Source: Pseudomonadota bacterium
Lineage (GTDB): Bacteria > Desulfobacterota > JADFVX01
Assembly (NCBI GenBank): GCA_015222755.1
Contig: JADFVX010000060.1
Location: 1 to 9,407, forward strand
DNA: 9,407 nucleotides
Reading direction: 5' to 3'
Below the pieces are notes generated by a model. That model worked only from the letters and a program-made list of their open reading frames with translations. It was not told the origin of the DNA and ran no database searches. Below, in pieces: positions 6,745-9,407 of this stretch. Position 1 is the first letter of the stretch, and every line of letters starts with the position of its first letter. The position numbers and the translations under genes are program-made.

Positions 6745-6788
6745 TTGTGAAATTTTACCTTTACCTTGCTGAAAATAAATACTAGACT
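6745..6788 (+). promoter_or_regulatory. Promoter with upstream dyad, secreted caspase gene (shared architecture)
   Basis: GTGAAATTTTAC (6747-6758) is a near-perfect dyad: 10 of 12 positions are symmetric, the exceptions being one mismatched pair. It is followed by TTTACC (6760-6765) and, after 17 bases, TAGACT (6783-6788). The block matches the promoter of the rhomboid gene over the dyad and -35 and again around the -10. The dyad centre is about 42 bases before the expected start near 6795, suiting a class II activator. Confidence 0.55.
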
Positions 6789-6853
6789 TCCCCCTATTAA
6801 TCATAAAAATAGGCTGATAAATGTCAGTCAACACATTTAAACAGGAGCAGTAG

Positions 6854-9407
6854 ATGAAAGTATTAACAAAGGCCAGTCAACTCTTTTTGACAGTTTCTCT
6901 AGTCCTCGCCTGTACTTCCTTTTCGTATGCAGCAAAATCTTTTCCCACAAAAGGTGAGGATGGAAAAGTGGTCGGTCTCTATAAAGGTAGCTATGCCCTT
7001 ATTATAGGTGTCAGTGATTATAACAACGGCTGGCCAAAACTACCGGGAGTCATTCCTGATGTAGAGGCAGTCGAAGATGCCCTGAAAAAAAATGGCTTTC
7101 ATGTAGAAACTGTCATGGATCCTGATAAAGCCGGAATGGACAACGCCTTTGAATCTTTCATTAAGAAATATGGTGGTGACTACCAAAACAGGCTCGTATT
7201 TTATTTTGCAGGTCACGGCTACACAGTTACCCCTAAATATGGCGGGGACCCTCTTGGATATATAGTTCCCAAGGAGGCTCCAAATCCCCATAAAGAACCT
7301 AAAGAATTCAAGCGTATTGCAATGAGTATGCAGCGTATTGAAGAGTATTCACTCAATATAGATGCCAAGCATGCAATGTTCCTCTTTGACAGCTGCTTTT
7401 CAGGCTCTCTCTTTTCTCTTTCACGCGCAATTCCGGAAAACATCAACTATAAGACAGCAAAGCCGGTAAGGCAGTATATAACATCCGGTAGCGAGGATGA
7501 AAAAGTCCCGGATAAGAGCGTATTCCGACGCCAGTTTATATCAGCCCTTGAAGGTGAGGGTGATGTCAACAAGGACGGGTATATAACGGGAACTGAGCTT
7601 GGAGAATTTCTGCAGTCTAATGTTGTTAACTATTCTAAAGGCGCCCAGCACCCTCAGTACGGTAAGATAAGAAACCCTAATCTCGACAAGGGGGATTTTG
7701 TATTCCTTATTTCAAGTGCCAAAACAGCTGCTTCAAGGGGATTTGTTGAGGGTGGAGCTATATTTGCCGAAGCACCTTCTGCTAGTGCAGAAACTTCGGG
7801 GGATGCAAGCACACGTGGTGATGTTGAGGAAACAGAAGATCTGCCGGAAGAACCTTACCAACTGCCCTACTACCTGACTATGGCCGAAGGGACGAGTAAC
7901 GACGATGAGGGTGGAGAGCGAGGTTTTGAAGGCACAGTTGAAGAAGAGCCTGCCGATAACTGGGGACTTGGCCGTGGAATAGCTACAGATGGTGAAAAAG
8001 AGACATGGGCTATTGTGAGGGACAGTGATGATGCCGATGTCTTATATGAGTTTCTTACCGTATACCCTGACGGTGAGTACGCACCTGCTGCAGACAATTT
8101 GATAAAGCAGTTGTCAGAAGGTAGTGAAACACGCTCAATTCGTAGAACAACAATCAGCTGCTATGGCCCTAAGCGAAAAATCAGACCTAATTTCCCAATA
8201 GCTCAATACAGGATAATAAATAATCAGAAGTACCTTATGGCATATGATCCAGGGCAGAGAAAATCCTGCTACTTGCCTAAGTCAAGATGGGAAAGACATC
8301 TAAGGGATAGGGCAAGAAGGTATAATGATCACCGTAATAGGAGGCGATACTCTGGCGGAAGGTCTGCCATTGGTTACCAGTGCCGAGGCACTGGCTTTCA
8401 GAAAACACCTTGTAAAACCAGCAGATACAGGGGAGGGCCTGAGGATGCAAATAAGGCTGTCCAGATGGAAAAAGATGCATGGCAGAAGGTAAAGAACTCC
8501 AAGGCTATCAATGACTACAGGCAGTTTCTCTTTGCCTACCCAAATGGTCAGTATGCTCTGCCTGCACGTCTTAAGTTGAGGAGCCATCTCAATGAGCTGC
8601 TGACTAAGGCTGAAGCAGAAGATGAGAAACTCACTGCAATAACTGAAGAAAGAACTGTTGAAGCCAAAAACTCAAAAGAGCTAGACAAGAAGGGTAAAAA
8701 GAAATCTTTTGACGACTACATGGAGGAGGTGGATACAGAGTTTGATTCACACAAGACCGGAGAAGGGGAAGAAACGACCGCCTCTAAAAAAGATAAGGAT
8801 TTAAGTGATGAAGTCCTAAGTAGAGGCCTTCCTAAAAGGGAAGCCCTGGATGGGCTTATCTCTGCTGTATACGCCTTTTTTAGCCCAAAAGATGACGAAG
8901 CTGCAGGATTTCGCTCTTTTTCTGAGGGAGATAATGAAGAGGTTCTTAAAAATGATATAGCTCGTGGTGTGCGAGAGGATGAACTACTTTCCGCAATTGA
9001 CCACCACCTTAAGGAATACAATAGTGAATCTGAAGGTACTCGTGGGCTGGACTCAGGTGAAGGTAGCAAACTAGGTGCTGAGTTTTACAGCACTGTTCTT
9101 GAGACAGACTTTGAGGAAAATGTACCTGCCCCTGTTATAGAAGAAGCTGATGGCACAAGAGGCTGGAAAATGAACACTGCTGTCATGGGAGCAGTTGCAG
9201 CCCTTTTATACGACAAAAAAAGGGATAAAGACAAGGCCAAAGGAAAGTCTAAAGAACAGCTTTTTGCAAATTTAGAACTACAAAAAGAGGTAAAGGAAAG
9301 CAAAGAAAGAGAAGAGCAAAACGAGAATAAAAGAGAAGAAGAAAGAGCTGAAGAGAAAAAAGTAAGAGAAGGTCTTGAAAAAGAAAACGATAAACTGGAA
9401 AAAGAAA
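6854..9407 (+). CDS. Large exported caspase-like (peptidase C14) protein, 3'-truncated by the window
   Basis: The frame is open from ATG 6854 to the right edge (851 residues visible, no stop). AGGAG (6843-6847) lies 6 bases before the start. A signal peptide (residues 1-27) probably ends at SYA; LVLAC at Cys20 is a poor lipobox alternative. The caspase domain (about 45-290) has YALIIGVSDY, His121 in FYFAGHG and Cys181 in FLFDSCFSG, so the catalytic dyad is intact. A canonical EF-hand loop, DVNKDGYITGTE (237-248), suggests calcium dependence, as in metacaspases and orthocaspases. Next come an acidic linker (about 300-380), a first W...YP repeat (Trp385 to about 421: VLYEFLTVYPDGEYAPAA), a basic insert with four Cys (436, 472, 510, 520), and a second repeat (Trp543 to about 580: NDYRQFLFAYPNGQYALPA). 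A long acidic region (about 585-770) and a Glu/Lys-rich helical tail from about 783 follow. Many x-R-G sites dot the linkers. It shares promoter layout with the rhomboid gene. Confidence 0.92.
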   Translation, partial: MKVLTKASQLFLTVSLVLACTSFSYAAKSFPTKGEDGKVVGLYKGSYALIIGVSDYNNGWPKLPGVIPDVEAVEDALKKNGFHVETVMDPDKAGMDNAFESFIKKYGGDYQNRLVFYFAGHGYTVTPKYGGDPLGYIVPKEAPNPHKEPKEFKRIAMSMQRIEEYSLNIDAKHAMFLFDSCFSGSLFSLSRAIPENINYKTAKPVRQYITSGSEDEKVPDKSVFRRQFISALEGEGDVNKDGYITGTELGEFLQSNVVNYSKGAQHPQYGKIRNPNLDKGDFVFLISSAKTAASRGFVEGGAIFAEAPSASAETSGDASTRGDVEETEDLPEEPYQLPYYLTMAEGTSNDDEGGERGFEGTVEEEPADNWGLGRGIATDGEKETWAIVRDSDDADVLYEFLTVYPDGEYAPAADNLIKQLSEGSETRSIRRTTISCYGPKRKIRPNFPIAQYRIINNQKYLMAYDPGQRKSCYLPKSRWERHLRDRARRYNDHRNRRRYSGGRSAIGYQCRGTGFQKTPCKTSRYRGGPEDANKAVQMEKDAWQKVKNSKAINDYRQFLFAYPNGQYALPARLKLRSHLNELLTKAEAEDEKLTAITEERTVEAKNSKELDKKGKKKSFDDYMEEVDTEFDSHKTGEGEETTASKKDKDLSDEVLSRGLPKREALDGLISAVYAFFSPKDDEAAGFRSFSEGDNEEVLKNDIARGVREDELLSAIDHHLKEYNSESEGTRGLDSGEGSKLGAEFYSTVLETDFEENVPAPVIEEADGTRGWKMNTAVMGAVAALLYDKKRDKDKAKGKSKEQLFANLELQKEVKESKEREEQNENKREEERAEEKKVREGLEKENDKLEKE

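Noticed and set aside
6793..6813. CCTATT/AATAGG hairpin in the leader of the secreted caspase gene
   Set aside because: It is six AT-rich pairs around a nine-base loop with no T run; too weak to call as a regulatory structure, and it overlaps the expected start site.
7040..9303. Numerous open frames on the - strand opposite the secreted caspase gene
   Set aside because: They are low-complexity Ser/Pro-rich shadows of an acidic + strand gene, lack ribosome sites, and lie wholly inside a well-supported coding frame with recognisable domains.
2860..9407. Locus as an intracellular anti-phage caspase system
   Set aside because: Both caspases carry export or lipidation signals, and no nucleotide-sensing partner, pore protein or CRISPR component is present in the window.

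Overview
The window reads almost entirely on the + strand. It carries eight protein genes, two of them cut by the window edges, and every good open frame on the - strand is a shadow of a + gene. The proteins point to a Gram-negative bacterium: there are several lipoproteins with signal-peptidase-II lipoboxes, a secreted caspase-like protein, a rhomboid membrane protease with a TPR-like tail, and a Crp/Fnr-family regulator. The combination and the AT-leaning composition would fit the deltaproteobacteria/Nitrospirae/Nitrospinae sphere. That placement rests on protein style only, because there is no rRNA or universal marker in the window.

Layout: (1) 1-1190 is the 3' part of a protein with a transglutaminase-like C-terminal domain (Cys-His-Asp triad), preceded by perfect 18-bp tandem repeats that encode a PAPVVK linker. 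(2) 1335-1984 is a tight pair of small TRL-family lipoprotein genes. (3) 2196-2693 is an unassigned small lipoprotein, closed by a strong intrinsic terminator at 2758-2798. A 56-bp promoter-like block upstream of the TRL pair (1258-1313) is duplicated upstream of this lipoprotein (2045-2100). (4) 2860-4323 is a lipoprotein with a C-terminal caspase-like (peptidase C14) domain, again followed by a terminator (4374-4399). (5) 4516-5955 is a rhomboid intramembrane protease fused to a TPR-like cytoplasmic tail. (6) 6060-6740 is a Crp/Fnr-type regulator. (7) From 6854 past the right edge is a long exported caspase-like protein with an EF-hand loop inside the caspase domain, two W...YP-type repeats, an unusual basic four-Cys insert, many x-R-G sites and a charged helical tail. 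This last gene has no stop codon in the window, so an ORF finder that needs a stop would miss it.

How they may work together: four proteins (transglutaminase-like, two caspases, rhomboid) belong to thiol or serine protease/acyl-transfer folds, and all are predicted to sit at or beyond the inner membrane. The rhomboid gene and the secreted-caspase gene share a promoter architecture: a GTGAAATWTTAC dyad directly upstream of a TTTAC-type -35 box, at the distance typical of a class II activator. The Crp/Fnr gene lies between them and is the obvious candidate regulator. This suggests a co-regulated envelope proteolysis module. That is an inference; no substrate is visible, and no mobile element, CRISPR, tRNA or rRNA was found.
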